Shown here piece after piece: positions 18,641-27,427 of a stretch of 64,000 bases of DNA. The DNA is from Mesorhizobium sp. STM 4661. GTDB taxonomy: Bacteria; Pseudomonadota; Alphaproteobacteria; Rhizobiales; Rhizobiaceae. The notes below the pieces were generated by a model. It ran no database searches, was not told the DNA's origin, and saw only the letters and a program-made list of their open reading frames with translations. The stretch covers positions 62,001-126,000 of the forward strand of contig NZ_CAAF010000069.1 of NCBI RefSeq assembly GCF_000359125.1, in the 5' to 3' direction. The first letter of the stretch is position 1, and the number at the start of each line of letters is the position of its first letter. The translations under genes were made by a program, and so were the position numbers.

Positions 18641-19084
18641 CTATTCGGCCTTCTCGATCTGCCCGCGGATCTCGCCGTCCTTATGAGCGGCGGTGTGGAT
18701 GTTGATGTAATATTTGCCGGCCATCAGGTCGGCGGCCTGCGCGTCCGTCAGTTCCGCCGACCCCTTGAACGGGCTTTTCGGGGCCCCCTTGAACGGGATG
18801 ACGACGTCGGCATTTTCACCCTTTGCCGCCGGGCCGTGAATATGTTCGGCCGTTGCCGGCCCGCTGAGGCCGGCATATTTTACCGCCCAGCTGAGCCGCT
18901 TGGTGGCGGTGTCGAAGACGAGCGCGGCCGAACCCTCGCCCTTCGTGGTGACCGGCGGGCTCTGCTGAGCGCCATCAAGCGTCGCCTTCATCTTCACCAT
19001 GTCGGCCAGGGCCGGTGAAGCACACAGGATGGAGGCCGAGAGGGCCAGCGCCGAAAGCATCGGCGAAAAGGATTGCATGCGCAT
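18641..19084 (-). CDS. Secreted CHRD-domain protein
   Basis: The 147-residue protein has a signal peptide (MRMQSFSPML ... ASPALA) and one CHRD domain from about residue 25 to the end. Key motifs are LDGAQQSPPV, the central AEHIHGPA and the C-terminal YYINIHTAAHKDGEIRGQI. In other bacteria these are small extracytoplasmic beta domains of unknown role, named after the chordin repeat. The two HIH/NIH histidine motifs may bind a ligand or metal, but this is inference. ATG 19084 is preferred because GGAG lies six bases upstream; in-frame ATGs also occur at 19096 and 19078. Confidence 0.85.
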   Translation of the reverse strand: MRMQSFSPMLSALALSASILCASPALADMVKMKATLDGAQQSPPVTTKGEGSAALVFDTATKRLSWAVKYAGLSGPATAEHIHGPAAKGENADVVIPFKGAPKSPFKGSAELTDAQAADLMAGKYYINIHTAAHKDGEIRGQIEKAE

Positions 19085-19189
19085 GGAAATCTCCATTGTC
19101 CGGTAGCATCCGCCAAGCTGGATACTACCGCCATAACGCCTGCGCGAAACGGATGTTTCCTTGGGGTAACGCCTATTTTACGTCGCAGC

Positions 19190-19216
19190 AAAAAGGGGCG
19201 GTCGCCCGCCCCTTTT
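19190..19216 (-). terminator. Rho-independent terminator of the pyrimidine transporter operon
   Basis: The 11-bp arms AAAAGGGGCGG (19191-19201) and CCGCCCCTTTT (19206-19216) flank a four-base loop. On the minus strand the stem ends in TTTTT (19194-19190), a classical terminator about 50 bp after the binding-protein gene. Confidence 0.88.
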
Positions 19217-19263
19217 CGAATTGCCGACCCCAACGCTTGTTGATCGGTCCTATTTGATCGCCC

Positions 19264-20235
19264 CTATTTGATCGCCTTGTCGGTAATGGCGGTCGTGTAG
19301 GCGCCGGTCGGCACCTTGGTGATGATCTTCTGGTCGAGCAGCGCCTTGGCGGTGCGCTCGTAGGTCGTCGGATCGAGCTTGCCGTCGGCATTGTCGATCA
19401 GCTTGGCGACTTCGCCCATCATGCGCTTCTGGTGGTTCTCGTCCTGGCCGCCATTGTCCATGACGATGCCGGCCGCCTCGTCCGAATTGTCGACGGCATA
19501 TTTCCAGCCCTTCATCGAAGCACGCACGAAGCGCACCATCTTGTCCTCGAAGGCCGGATCCTTGAGCTTGTCCTCGGACGCGTAGAGCCCGTCTTCAAGC
19601 AGGTCGTTGCCCATGGCCGAATAGTTGAACACGGTCAGCTCTTCCGGCTTGTAGCCGGCGTCGATGAGCTGCCAGTACTCGTTGTAGGTCATCACCGAGA
19701 TGCAATCCGCCTGCTTCTGGATCAGCGGCTGCACGTCAAAACTCTGCTTCAGCACGGTGACGCCGTCCGGTCCGCCCTCGGTCTTGAGGCCGAGCTTGTT
19801 CATCCAGGCGTAGAACGGATATTCGTTGCCGAAGAACCAGACGCCGAGCGTACGGCCCTTGAAGTCCGCTTCGGTCTTGACCGGACCGTCCTTCGGGCAG
19901 ACCAGCTCCATGCCGGCCTTCTTGAACGGCTGGGCGATGTTGACCAGCGGCACGCCCTTTTCGCGGGCGGCCAGCGCGCCGCCCATCCAGTCGACGATGA
20001 CGTCGGCGCCGCCGCCGGCGATCACCTGCTCCGGAGCGATATCGGGACCGCCGGGCTTGATATCGACGTCGAGACCCTCGGCGTCGTAGAAGCCCTTGGC
20101 CTTGGCGACATAATAGCCGGCGAACTGGGCCTGTGTGACCCATTTCAGCTGCAGCGTCACCTTGTCGGCGGCCAGCGCCTGGAAAGCGGCCAGCGACATC
20201 GCGCCGGCCAGTACAGGAATAACAAGTCTTTTCAT
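19264..20235 (-). CDS. NMT1/THI5-type ABC transporter substrate-binding protein
   Basis: The 323-residue periplasmic protein has a Sec signal (MKRLVIPVLA ... FQALA). Its mature domain of the NMT1/THI5 class begins VTLQLKWVTQAQFAGYYVAKAKGFYDAEGLDV, with F37, Y41 and K47 as key residues. Members of this class bind pyrimidine-like or thiazole-like compounds. Here the gene closes an operon inside a pyrimidine catabolic locus, so the likely ligand is a pyrimidine base or a hydropyrimidine rather than a thiamine precursor. AGAGGG precedes the ATG at 20235. Confidence 0.85.
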   Translation of the reverse strand: MKRLVIPVLAGAMSLAAFQALAADKVTLQLKWVTQAQFAGYYVAKAKGFYDAEGLDVDIKPGGPDIAPEQVIAGGGADVIVDWMGGALAAREKGVPLVNIAQPFKKAGMELVCPKDGPVKTEADFKGRTLGVWFFGNEYPFYAWMNKLGLKTEGGPDGVTVLKQSFDVQPLIQKQADCISVMTYNEYWQLIDAGYKPEELTVFNYSAMGNDLLEDGLYASEDKLKDPAFEDKMVRFVRASMKGWKYAVDNSDEAAGIVMDNGGQDENHQKRMMGEVAKLIDNADGKLDPTTYERTAKALLDQKIITKVPTGAYTTAITDKAIK

Positions 20236-20274
20236 ATTTTTACCCTCTGAAGTTAGTGCCCTAAAACCCACCGC

Positions 20275-21411
20275 CTATCCACCACGGACAGAGGGGTGCC
20301 AAAACGTGACGGCTCTCTCAAAAAGAGCGACCACGCCATAAAAGACCGAACCCGCAAGTGCTGCAACTGCGATTTCGGCCCAGACCATGTCGATGTTCAT
20401 CCGCCCCACCTCGGTCGAAATGCGGAATCCCATGCCGACGACAGGCGTGCCGAAGAACTCGGCGACGATGGCGCCGATCAGCGCCAGCGTCGAATTGATC
20501 TTCAGCGCGTTGAAGATGAAGGGGGCCGCCGCCGGCAGCCGGAGCTTGAACAGCGTCTGCCAATAGCCCGAGGCATAGGTGCGCATCAGGTCGCGCTCCA
20601 TGTGCCCTGACGCGGCCAGCCCGGCGACCGTATTCACAAGCATCGGGAAGAAGGTCATGATGATGACGACCGCCGCCTTGGACTGCCAGTCGAAGCCGAA
20701 CCACATCACCATGATCGGCGCCACGCCGATGATCGGCAGCGCCGAGACCATATTGCCGATCGGCAGCAGGCCACGGCGGAAGAACGGCACGCGGTCGGCA
20801 AGGATGGCGGTGAGAAACCCGGCGCCGCTGCCGACGACATAGCCAAAAATCACCGCCTTGAAGATGGTCTGGCGCACATCGGCCGCCAGGATCGGCAAAG
20901 AATTGGCGATGCGCGCACCGACGGCGCTTGGCGGCGGCAGCAGGATGAACGGGATGCCGGCGCCCCTGGTGATCGCTTCCCAGAGGATCAGTACCCAGGC
21001 GCCGAAGATCGCCGGGATGATCAGGCGCAGTGCCGCCCGTGCCCACTTCTCGGTGGGGCGCAATGAGGACAGCAACGCCACGCAACGCCAGGCGAGCAAC
21101 CAGGCTGCGGCAAGCAGCAGGAAGAACGATATGCGGGCGGTGCCCTCGTTTCCCGCCAGCCCATGCAGCAGCGCCCAGACCGCGCCATGCGCACCAATGA
21201 ACAGGCAGGTCGCCGCGATTGCGGGTGGAAATCGATCCATCTGGATCGCAAACAGCAGCAAAATGAAGATCAAAGCCAATGTCGCGATCTCATAGCCGGG
21301 CGTGGCAGTGACAAGCGGCCCCGAAAAAAGGGCGCCGACAAGGAGCGCAAGCGCGGCAAACCCCTGCCAGGAACGAGGCGTGATCGACGCCAGGCTCGGA
21401 AGTGAACTCAT
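20275..21411 (-). CDS. ABC transporter permease with extra N-terminal membrane segments
   Basis: The 378-residue protein carries a C-terminal BPD-type permease domain (about 130-370) with an EAA-like loop near residue 270 (ASGYWQTLFKLRLPAAAPFI). About four additional hydrophobic helices fill residues 15-120. Most permeases of this family are about 250-290 residues long, so the N-terminal extension is unusual. It pairs with the neighbouring permease (ATGA overlap at 21408-21411) to form a heterodimeric channel for the binding protein encoded downstream. Confidence 0.85.
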   Translation of the reverse strand: MSSLPSLASITPRSWQGFAALALLVGALFSGPLVTATPGYEIATLALIFILLLFAIQMDRFPPAIAATCLFIGAHGAVWALLHGLAGNEGTARISFFLLLAAAWLLAWRCVALLSSLRPTEKWARAALRLIIPAIFGAWVLILWEAITRGAGIPFILLPPPSAVGARIANSLPILAADVRQTIFKAVIFGYVVGSGAGFLTAILADRVPFFRRGLLPIGNMVSALPIIGVAPIMVMWFGFDWQSKAAVVIIMTFFPMLVNTVAGLAASGHMERDLMRTYASGYWQTLFKLRLPAAAPFIFNALKINSTLALIGAIVAEFFGTPVVGMGFRISTEVGRMNIDMVWAEIAVAALAGSVFYGVVALFERAVTFWHPSVRGG

Positions 21412-22286
21412 GCCGGCCTCCCGCCCATCGCGCGGTCGACGAGGCGGCCGGCGATGCCGACCACCATCACCAGCAGCGCCGCCACCACCGAGCCGGCGAC
21501 AAGCGCCGACCAGATGTCGATGGTCTGGCTGTAATAGGCGCCGGCGAGCAGCTTGGCGCCGATGCCGGCGACGGCACCGGTCGGCAACTCACCGACGATG
21601 GCGCCGACCAGGCTCGCCGCCACCGCCACCTTCATCGAGGTGAACAGGAACGGCACCGAAGCCGGCACGCGCAATTTCCAGAAGGTCTGCGCGCGGCTCG
21701 CATTATAGGTGTGCATCAGGTCGAGATGCGTGAGTTCGGGCGAGCGCAGCCCCTTCACCATACCGACCGCCACCGGGAAGAACGACAGATAGGTCGAGAT
21801 CAGCGCCTTCGGGATCAGCCCGGTGATGCCGATCGCCGCCAGCACGACGATGATCATCGGCGCCACCGCCAGGATCGGAATGGTTTGCGAGGCGATGATC
21901 CACGGCATCAGGCTGCGGTCGAGCGTCGCCACATGCACGATACCGACGGCAATCACGATGCCGAGCGCGGTGCCGAAAGCGAAGCCGAGCAGCGTCGACG
22001 ACAGCGTCACCCAGGCATTGTAGACGAGGCTGCGGTTCGAGGTGACGCTGCGCAAAAAAGTGTTTTCGAAGAAGTTCACCGCCACCTGATGCGGCGCCGG
22101 CAATGTCGGTTTCGGCTGCGCCATCGTCTTGCCGATGAATTCGACAACGCCTGGTGTCTCGTTGGCGCGACGGTCAAGATCGCGCTGGAACGGCGTGTTG
22201 AGGATGACGGCAAAGACATACCAGACCATCACGATGCCCACGAGGATCGAGGTCACGGGGATAAGCTTGTCGCGAAAGCTATCCAT
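21408..22286 (-). CDS. ABC transporter permease
   Basis: The 292-residue inner-membrane protein has a first helix near residue 10, a periplasmic stretch at about 30-75, and a permease domain with the EAA-type loop NASRAQTFWKLRVPASVPFLF near residue 210 (key residues A209, F213, P219). It is normal length for ThiX/SsuC-like permeases. Four bases overlap the second permease gene. The upstream ATPase gene is separated by 400 bp containing repeat copy B, so this gene may be transcribed through the repeat or from a promoter near it. Confidence 0.87.
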   Translation of the reverse strand: MDSFRDKLIPVTSILVGIVMVWYVFAVILNTPFQRDLDRRANETPGVVEFIGKTMAQPKPTLPAPHQVAVNFFENTFLRSVTSNRSLVYNAWVTLSSTLLGFAFGTALGIVIAVGIVHVATLDRSLMPWIIASQTIPILAVAPMIIVVLAAIGITGLIPKALISTYLSFFPVAVGMVKGLRSPELTHLDLMHTYNASRAQTFWKLRVPASVPFLFTSMKVAVAASLVGAIVGELPTGAVAGIGAKLLAGAYYSQTIDIWSALVAGSVVAALLVMVVGIAGRLVDRAMGGRPA

Positions 22287-22341
22287 CTAGCAGGCCTCGC
22301 CAGTTCGGCACGCTCTGTGCGACGCGAGAGGCGACCACGCT

Positions 22342-22643
22342 TTCGTCATCCTAGGGCGGAGCACCCGCGAAGCGGCGTGCGTAGACCCTAGGATCCATGC
22401 CGTGACGTTGGCCGAAAAGCCCAGGCGGTTCAGAATGTCTGCGACGCGAGTCCCGACGGTCGACGTTGCCTTCGGATCGGGATCACTGTTCCGCACCGTC
22501 GCAAAGCGGAGAGGTAACGGCATGGATCCTAGGGTCTGCGCCGCGTCGCTTCGCTCCTTGCTTCGCCCTAGGATGACGAAGGCGTGTTTGGTTGCGCCCT
22601 CGATGCACGCCGCTTCGCGGCTGCTCCGCCCTAGGATGACGAA
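22342..22643. repeat. Dispersed palindromic repeat, copy B plus an extra half unit
   Basis: The outer arms TTCGTCATCCTAGGGCGGAG (from 22342) and CCCTAGGATGACGAA (ending 22580) enclose inner arms around CCTAGGATCCATGCCGTGAC and ACGGCATGGATCCTAGG. A further right half ending CGCCCTAGGATGACGAA lies at about 22609-22643. The repeat differs from copies A and C in having CTAGGG instead of CTGGGG, compensated in both arms, so pairing is conserved. Its centre is unrelated to that of A and C. It separates the ATPase gene from the permease genes of one operon. Confidence 0.9.
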
Positions 22644-22689
22644 GTCATGAAACGCCTCCCCGACGGGGAGAGGAGGGAGTTCGTCCCGC

Positions 22690-23481
22690 TCAATCCTCAT
22701 AGCTGTGCCCCGCGTGAAGGCCATCGCGCACGCGCGCCGCGATCGCCAGGAACTCCGGCGTTTCGCGGATATGGAGCGGTCGCTGCTTGGGCAGCGACGA
22801 TTCGATGACGTCGCTGACGCGGCCCGGTCGCGGTGACATGACGACAATCCGCGTCGACAGATAAACCGCCTCGGGAATCGAATGCGTTACGAAGCAGATC
22901 GTCTTGTTGGTGCGCTCCCATAGCTCCAGCAGCTGTTTGTTGAGATGGTCGCGCACGATCTCGTCGAGTGCGCCGAACGGCTCGTCCATCAAAAGCAGAT
23001 CGGCGTCGAAGGCGAGCGCCCGCGCGATCGAGGCGCGCTGCTGCATGCCGCCCGAAAGCTGCCAGGGATACTTCTTCTCGAAGCCCGAGAGGTTGACGAG
23101 GTCGAGCGTGCGCTTGATACGTTCCGCCTGCTCCGCCGTGGAGAGACCCATGACCTCCAAAGGCAGCGCCACATTGCGCTCGATCGTGCGCCAGGGGAAC
23201 AGGGCCGCCGCCTGGAAGACATAGCCGTAAGCGCGCTTTTCGCGGGCCTGCTCCGGCGTCATGCCGTTGACGGAGATGGTTCCCGAGGTCGGTTTCTCCA
23301 GATCGGCGATCACCCTGAGCAAGGTCGTCTTGCCGCAGCCGGACGGGCCGATGAAGGAGACAAATTCACCCTTGCCGATGGTCAGGTCGACATCTGTCAG
23401 CGCCTGCACCGGGCCATCATTGGTGCTGAAGGTAAGGCCGAGCTTGCTTGCCGAAACGACGGCTGGCGAAGTTCCCGTCAT
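22690..23481 (-). CDS. ABC transporter ATPase
   Basis: The 263-residue nitrate/sulfonate/taurine-type ATPase has Walker A GPSGCGKTTLL near residue 45. It also has the Q-loop FQAAALFPW, the signature LSGGMQQR near residue 135, Walker B LLLMDEPFGALD and the switch HSIPEA. It energises the two permeases downstream. The ATG at 23481 (MTGTSPAVV) is chosen because residues upstream do not resemble the family; the Shine-Dalgarno sequence there (GGCAGG) is weak. It is divergent from the cupin gene. Confidence 0.9.
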   Translation of the reverse strand: MTGTSPAVVSASKLGLTFSTNDGPVQALTDVDLTIGKGEFVSFIGPSGCGKTTLLRVIADLEKPTSGTISVNGMTPEQAREKRAYGYVFQAAALFPWRTIERNVALPLEVMGLSTAEQAERIKRTLDLVNLSGFEKKYPWQLSGGMQQRASIARALAFDADLLLMDEPFGALDEIVRDHLNKQLLELWERTNKTICFVTHSIPEAVYLSTRIVVMSPRPGRVSDVIESSLPKQRPLHIRETPEFLAIAARVRDGLHAGHSYED

Positions 23482-23594
23482 CGGCGGCGGCCTGCCTTGC
23501 CGCACTGATACGCTGGATGAAATGCGGTTGTTTTTGCGTTTGCGTTGATGTCCATTCGTCTCGCCCAATCGACCCGTCAAACGGAAGGTCTCCG

Positions 23595-23999
23595 ATGTCG
23601 TCCAAACCCACTTGTCATCTTATCCGTCCTGAAAGCACTTATGAAGGCAAGCAGGGACTGACCTATTTCGCCGGCATCGCCACTGAGACCGTCGGCTCTT
23701 CCGGCATCTGCATGCACATTCTCACCATGCCGCCCGGCGCCCGCGCCAGGGCGCACATGCATGAAAGCCATGAAACGGCGATCTACGTGCTCTCCGGCGA
23801 GGTCCATACCTGGTATGGCGACCGGCTCGAACAGCATATTGTGGTCAAGGCAGGCGACCTCTTCTACATCCCGGCCGGTGTCCCGCATCTGCCCGCCAAT
23901 CTGAGCGACAGCCCCTCTTCGGCGGTCATCGCCCGCACCGATCCCAACGAACAGGAAAGCGTTGTCCTGCTGCCGGAACTGGATGCGCTGGTCGCCTGA
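23595..23999 (+). CDS. Cupin-domain protein
   Basis: The 134-residue protein is a single cupin barrel. Motif 1 is seen as RARAHMHESHETAIYVLSGEV (metal ligands H54, H56, H60 and E61 by rough count) and motif 2 as AGDLFYIPAGVPHLPANLS. A mononuclear metal site is likely. It is the only plus-strand gene between 19 and 29 kb and is divergent from the transporter ATPase. GGAAGG precedes the ATG at 23595. A role in processing or sensing a pyrimidine-derived metabolite is possible from position only. Confidence 0.85.
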   Translation: MSSKPTCHLIRPESTYEGKQGLTYFAGIATETVGSSGICMHILTMPPGARARAHMHESHETAIYVLSGEVHTWYGDRLEQHIVVKAGDLFYIPAGVPHLPANLSDSPSSAVIARTDPNEQESVVLLPELDALVA

Positions 24000-24016
24000 G
24001 GCGAAAACCAAGCAGC

Positions 24017-25468
24017 TCAAACCCCGGTCGCCGGAATGCCTGTGCGTTCCACCTTGCGCGGCGCGGAAATCTCCTTCCACGTCGACAGCGCCCGGTTGAC
24101 CGCGGCATTCGGCTCGCGGCCGACGAATTCGCCATGGCCGGGCTTTGCCTTCACCTCGGCTTCCTGGATCGCCAGTTCGCCGCGCGAGAAGACGAAGCGC
24201 GGCAGGCCGGTCACCTCAAAGCCTTCGAAGACATTATAGTCGATCACCGATTGCTGCTTCTTGGCCGTGATCTTCTTCTTGCGTTTCGGGTCCCAGACGA
24301 CGATGTCGGCATCCGCGCCTTCGACGATGGCGCCCTTCTTCGGATACATGTTGAGGATCTTGGCGATGTTGGTCGAGGTCACCGCGACGAATTCGTTCAT
24401 CGTCAGCCGGCCGGTGTTGACGCCTTTCGTCCATAGCACCGACAAGCGGTCCTCGAGCCCGCCAGTGCCGTTCGGGATTTTCGTGAAATCGCCGACGCCG
24501 TTGCGCTTTTGGCTAGTGGTGAAGGCGCAATGGTCGGTCGCCACCACTTGCAGCGATCCGGCCTGCAGGCCGGCCCACAGCGAATCCTGATGCAATTTGT
24601 TGCGGAAGGGCGGGCTCATGACGCGGCGCGCCGCATGGTCCCAGTCCTTGTCGAAATATTCGCTCTCGTCGAGCGTCAGGTGCTGGATCAGCGGCTCGCC
24701 GAACACGCGCATGCCCTTTTGCCGCGCGCGACGAATGGCTTCGTGGCTCTGCTCGCAGGAGACATGCACGACATAGAGCGGCACGCCGGCCATGTCGGCG
24801 ATCATGATGGCGCGGTTGGTCGCCTCGCCTTCCACTTCCGGCGGTCGCGAATAGGCGTGTCCTTCGGGGCCGTTGTTGCCGGCGGCCAGAAGCTTTTGCG
24901 ACAGGGCGGCCACCACGTCGCCATTCTCGGCATGGACCAGCGGCAGTGCGCCGAGATCGGCGCAGCGCTGGAACGACGCATACATTTCGTCGTCGTCGAC
25001 CATCAGCGCGCCCTTGTAGGCCATGAAGTGCTTGAACGAGGTGATGCCCTTGTCGACTACGGTCGCCATCTCGTCGAACACCTGCTTGCCCCACCAGGTG
25101 ATCGCCATGTGGAAGGAATAGTCGCAGGACGCCTTCGAGGTCTTGTTGTCCCACATCTGCAGGGCTTCGAGCAGCGACTGCTGCGGCGACGGCAGGCAGA
25201 AATCGACCACCATCGTCGTGCCGCCGGAGAGTGCCGCGCGCGTGCCGCTCTCGAAATCATCGGCCGAATAGGTGCCCATGAACGGCATTTCGAGATGGGT
25301 ATGCGGGTCGATCCCGCCCGGCATCACATAGCAGCCGGTGGCGTCGAACTCATGGTCACCGTGAAGGTTCGAGCCGATGGCGACGATCTTGCCGTGCTGC
25401 ATGAGCAAATCGGCCTTCCATGTGCGGTCGGCGGTGACGATCGTGCCGTTTCGGATGACTTTGGTCAT
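24017..25468 (-). CDS. hydA: Dihydropyrimidinase
   Basis: The 483-residue cyclic amidohydrolase opens dihydrouracil or dihydrothymine to N-carbamoyl-beta-amino acids, step two of reductive pyrimidine degradation. The binuclear metal site is visible: H56 and H58 in IDPHTHLE, the carbamylated K152 in FMAYKGA, H179 in VHAENG, a histidine in VVHVSCEQ and the aspartate in VATDHCAF. The length is normal for the D-hydantoinase/dihydropyrimidinase group. AAGGGAA lies before the ATG at 25468. It is surrounded by the other pathway genes on the same strand. Confidence 0.95.
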   Translation of the reverse strand: MTKVIRNGTIVTADRTWKADLLMQHGKIVAIGSNLHGDHEFDATGCYVMPGGIDPHTHLEMPFMGTYSADDFESGTRAALSGGTTMVVDFCLPSPQQSLLEALQMWDNKTSKASCDYSFHMAITWWGKQVFDEMATVVDKGITSFKHFMAYKGALMVDDDEMYASFQRCADLGALPLVHAENGDVVAALSQKLLAAGNNGPEGHAYSRPPEVEGEATNRAIMIADMAGVPLYVVHVSCEQSHEAIRRARQKGMRVFGEPLIQHLTLDESEYFDKDWDHAARRVMSPPFRNKLHQDSLWAGLQAGSLQVVATDHCAFTTSQKRNGVGDFTKIPNGTGGLEDRLSVLWTKGVNTGRLTMNEFVAVTSTNIAKILNMYPKKGAIVEGADADIVVWDPKRKKKITAKKQQSVIDYNVFEGFEVTGLPRFVFSRGELAIQEAEVKAKPGHGEFVGREPNAAVNRALSTWKEISAPRKVERTGIPATGV

Positions 25469-25519
25469 TTTTCTGTTCCCTTGTGCTGTCGCGCTTCTTG
25501 TGAGCGTCTTGCTTGATCG

Positions 25520-25550
25520 GGCCGGTTCAGGATCGAGAACCTGAACGGCC
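25520..25550 (-). terminator. Hairpin after the first DUF559 gene
   Basis: GGCC-GTTCAGG (25520-25531, one bulged G) pairs with CCTGAACGGCC (25540-25550) around an eight-base loop. It begins at the base next to the DUF559 stop on the minus strand. No T-run follows, so it may be an RNA-stabilising hairpin rather than a terminator. Confidence 0.35.
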
Positions 25551-25551
25551 T

Positions 25552-25968
25552 CTACATGACTCCAACTTCCCGCAATATCTCCTCGACGCAACCATCGAAG
25601 GAATTCGCCAGGTCTCCCGTCGAAAACCGCAACACACGATAGCCCTGTCGCCCAAACCATGCATCGCGTATTCGATCCTTCTCCATTTGCTCAGGCGTGA
25701 AGTGATGCTCTCCGTCCACTTCGATGACGAGGTTCTTCTCATGCAGAACGAAGTCCGCGACGTAAGGTCCGATCGGCGCCTGCTTTCTGGCATGCAGGCC
25801 GTAAAGGCGACGGAACTCTTTCAATTCAGACCAGAGCTTGCGTTCGCCATCCGTCATGTTTCGGCGCAACAACCTTGCGCGCTTGATGGCTGCTGGATCG
25901 ATCGCGCTCGGTGCCAAGACGAGTACCCCCACCCTCAATCTCTTCCCGCAAAGGCAGAGAAATCGCAT
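25552..25968 (-). CDS. DUF559 (Vsr/PD-(D/E)XK-like) endonuclease-domain protein, copy 1
   Basis: The protein (up to 138 residues) matches the DUF559 family. It has RARLLRRNMTDGERKLWSELK at the start, then the nuclease core GPYVADFVLHEKNLVIEVDGEHH (catalytic candidates D72 and E84-D86 by rough count), and finally KDRIRDAWFGRQGYRVLRF. The family resembles very-short-patch repair endonucleases, but its role is not established. The N-terminal residues before about 18 are encoded next to a long inverted repeat and may be non-native; GTG codons near 25930 are alternative starts. It is inserted between pydC and hydA on their strand. Confidence 0.75.
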   Translation of the reverse strand: MRFLCLCGKRLRVGVLVLAPSAIDPAAIKRARLLRRNMTDGERKLWSELKEFRRLYGLHARKQAPIGPYVADFVLHEKNLVIEVDGEHHFTPEQMEKDRIRDAWFGRQGYRVLRFSTGDLANSFDGCVEEILREVGVM

Positions 25969-25976
25969 ATGAATTC

Positions 25977-26150
25977 TTTGCGAAGAGGGACCCCCACCCT
26001 AACCCTCCCCACGAGGGGGAGGGAATGCTGCCGCGCAAACAGACTTACGACCTTGGCGCTCGAAACGTTGGTAATTTGCCGCAGATCGGCGCTGACAGGA
26101 GTTCCCTCCCCCTTGTGGGGAGGGTTAGGGTGGGGGTCCCTCTTCGCAAG
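25977..26150. repeat. Long inverted repeat, 48-bp arms
   Basis: The left arm at 25977-26025 and right arm at 26102-26150 are near-perfect reverse complements. Each contains AGAGGGACCCCCACCCTAAC or its complement, and a GAGGGGGAGGGAA block. The loop is 76 bases. It lies between the 5' end of DUF559 copy 1 and the stop of pydC. The structure resembles the inverted repeats at 27452-27963 and 32031-32249 in composition but not in exact sequence. Confidence 0.9.
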
Positions 26151-26176
26151 AATCCATCTGGTCCAGCCCAAACCTC

Positions 26177-27427
26177 TCACCCCACGATCCCCGCCGTCTC
26201 CACCACCGCATGGAACAGCACGTCGGCGCCGGCTGCTGCCCATTCCTTGGTGATTTCCTCGGCCTCGTTGTGGCTCAACCCATCGACGCAGGGACACATC
26301 ACCATCGCCGTCGGCGCGACGCGGTTGATCCAGCAGGCGTCGTGGCCGGCGCCGGAGACGATGTTGCGGTGCGTGTAGCCCAGGCGCTCCGCCGCATCCC
26401 GCACAGCCTTGACGCAGCCCGCGTCGAAAGTAACCGGATCGAAATGGCCGACCTGCTCGATCTTGTATTTGATGTCGAGCGCATCGCAGATCGTGTCGAT
26501 GCCTTCACGGATACGACCGTCCATCGCGTCCAGCACTTCCTTTTCCGGCGAGCGGATGTCGATGGTGAAGACGGTGCGGCCGGCGATGATGTTGCGCGAG
26601 TTGGGATAGACCTCCATATGGCCGACCGCGCCGACGGCGTCCGGCTGGTAGTCCATGGCGATCTCGTGCACCAGTTCGATCACACGCGCCATGCCGAGCC
26701 CGGCATTGCGGCGCTTGGGCATCGGCGTCGAGCCGGTATGGGCTTCCTTGCCGGTCAGCGTCACCTGCAGCCATTTCAGCCCCTGGCCGTGGGTGACGAC
26801 GCCGATGTCGATGCCCTCGTCCTCGAGGATCGGCCCCTGTTCGATGTGCAGTTCGAAGAAGGCGTGGATCTTGCGCTCGCCAACCTTCTCAGTGCCTTTC
26901 CAGCCGATGCGTTCCAGCTCCTCGCCGAACTTCTTGCCGTTCTTGTCGACATGCTCATAGACGTCGGCCTGGTCGAGCACGCCGGCGAAGACGCCTGAGG
27001 CCATCATGGCGGGGGCGAAGCGCGCGCCCTCCTCGTTGGTCCAGTTGGTGACGACGATCGGATGCCTGGTCTTGATGCCGAGATCGTTGAGCGAGCGCAC
27101 CACCTCCAGCCCGCCGAGCACGCCGAGCACGCCGTCATATTTGCCGCCGGTGGGCTGGGTGTCGAGGTGGCTGCCGACATAGACCGGCGGCAGGTCGGGG
27201 TCGGTGCCCTCGCGGCGGGCAAACATGGTGCCCATCTCGTCAAGGCCCATTTCGAGCCCGGCCGCCGCGCACCAGCGCTTGAACAAATGCCGGCCCTCGC
27301 CGTCCTCGTCGGTCACGGTCTGGCGATTGTTGCCGCCGGCAATGCCGGGGCCAATCTTCGCCATCTCCATTATCGAATCCCACAAACGGTCTGAATTCAC
27401 TCGCAGATTCTCGCCGGGGGCAGCCAT
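26177..27427 (-). CDS. pydC: N-carbamoyl-beta-alanine amidohydrolase (M20 family)
   Basis: The 416-residue hydantoinase/carbamoylase-type M20 peptidase-fold enzyme hydrolyses N-carbamoyl-beta-alanine to beta-alanine, CO2 and ammonia. Zinc ligands and catalytic residues are visible: H88 in GSHLDTQ, D98 in KYDGVLG, E132-E133 in TNEEGARF, the histidine in FELHIEQGPILE and the C-terminal histidine in SHNEAEE. Its place between dihydropyrimidinase and the transaminase supports beta-ureidopropionase over allantoate amidohydrolase. GAGG lies seven bases before the ATG at 27427. That ATG directly follows the DUF559 copy 2 stop codon. Confidence 0.9.
   Translation of the reverse strand: MAAPGENLRVNSDRLWDSIMEMAKIGPGIAGGNNRQTVTDEDGEGRHLFKRWCAAAGLEMGLDEMGTMFARREGTDPDLPPVYVGSHLDTQPTGGKYDGVLGVLGGLEVVRSLNDLGIKTRHPIVVTNWTNEEGARFAPAMMASGVFAGVLDQADVYEHVDKNGKKFGEELERIGWKGTEKVGERKIHAFFELHIEQGPILEDEGIDIGVVTHGQGLKWLQVTLTGKEAHTGSTPMPKRRNAGLGMARVIELVHEIAMDYQPDAVGAVGHMEVYPNSRNIIAGRTVFTIDIRSPEKEVLDAMDGRIREGIDTICDALDIKYKIEQVGHFDPVTFDAGCVKAVRDAAERLGYTHRNIVSGAGHDACWINRVAPTAMVMCPCVDGLSHNEAEEITKEWAAAGADVLFHAVVETAGIVG

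Noticed and set aside
19264..20235. Calling the binding protein ThiY (thiamine precursor uptake)
   Set aside because: No thiamine genes or TPP riboswitch were seen nearby; the pyrimidine catabolic context fits better.
26177..27427. Allantoate amidohydrolase
   Set aside because: The family is shared, but the neighbouring dihydropyrimidinase, PreTA and beta-alanine transaminase favour N-carbamoyl-beta-alanine as substrate.
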